This document shows, piece by piece, positions 35,774-35,808 of a DNA stretch of 35,808 nt. Every line of letters starts with the position of its first letter. Within the stretch, counting starts at the first letter, position 1. Location: the NCBI GenBank assembly GCA_009923745.1, contig RFSX01000004.1, positions 1-35,808 on the forward strand, in the 5' to 3' direction. Source of the DNA: Chitinophagia bacterium (GTDB taxonomy: Bacteria; Bacteroidota; Bacteroidia; Chitinophagales; Saprospiraceae). A program made the translations under genes and the position numbers. The notes below the pieces were generated by a model. That model ran no database searches. It was not told the origin of the DNA and worked only from the letters and a program-made list of their open reading frames with translations.

Positions 35774-35808
35774 CGCAGAACATGAAGGATATATAAAATA
35801 TATGGAGG

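Noticed and set aside
1-35808. CRISPR arrays, tRNA/rRNA genes, insertion sequences, prophage or integration sites
   Set aside because: None found: no regularly spaced repeats, cloverleaf-like segments, transposase or integrase frames.

Overview
The window is a chromosomal segment of a member of the Bacteroidota, most like the marine Saprospiria/Chitinophagia side of the phylum. The pointers are a SusC/RagA-type TonB-dependent transporter, a secreted protein with a type IX secretion C-terminal tail, a PorE-like TPR/WD40 protein, a large UnbV/FG-GAP lipoprotein, DUF6794 and DUF4340 proteins, and seven promoter -7 boxes of the Bacteroidota form TAnnTTTG. Placement below phylum is inference. Most of the window is core housekeeping DNA, and I see no phage, insertion sequence, CRISPR array, tRNA or rRNA.

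Layout. 1-2227 (-): SusC-type transporter running off the left edge. 2470-4592: divergent pdxJ and cdsA-psd. 4589-5611 (-): hemH. 5746-7913 (+): surE, a small membrane protein, lpxB. 7906-10298 (-): topA, broken. 10389-10874 (-): DUF6794 protein. 11078-15554 (+): thiolase and a giant UnbV/FG-GAP lipoprotein. 15578-21012 (-): PorE-like protein, DUF368 lipid-carrier transporter, zinc phospholipase C-like protein, DUF4340 protein. 21136-24141 (+): HAD phosphatase, gapA, pgk. 24142-24675: a gap holding a decayed small secreted-protein gene. 24676-27592 (+): outer-membrane barrel protein, waaA, heptose-7-phosphate kinase. 27745-30255 (+): T9SS cargo. 30351-32984 (-): valS. 33184-34082 (+): ECF sigma factor with a small membrane partner. 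34083-35773 (-): FemAB/GNAT-like protein and a pyrophosphatase-like lipoprotein.

Much of the segment serves the envelope: phospholipid synthesis (cdsA, psd), lipid A and core LPS (lpxB, waaA, heptose kinase), carrier-lipid recycling (DUF368) and export (T9SS cargo, PorE-like protein).

The most striking observation is that two normally essential genes, psd and topA, each carry an internal out-of-frame deletion. In psd the lost stretch (about 36 codons) includes the glycine of the self-cleavage site. In topA about 40 codons are gone between the catalytic region and the gate. A third small gene near 24.2-24.5 kb is also broken. Real decay, population heterogeneity and assembly error all remain possible. 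The other notable protein is a lipoprotein at 35270-35773 that resembles family I inorganic pyrophosphatase but lacks its metal-binding aspartates. I found no convincing wholly new multi-gene system.
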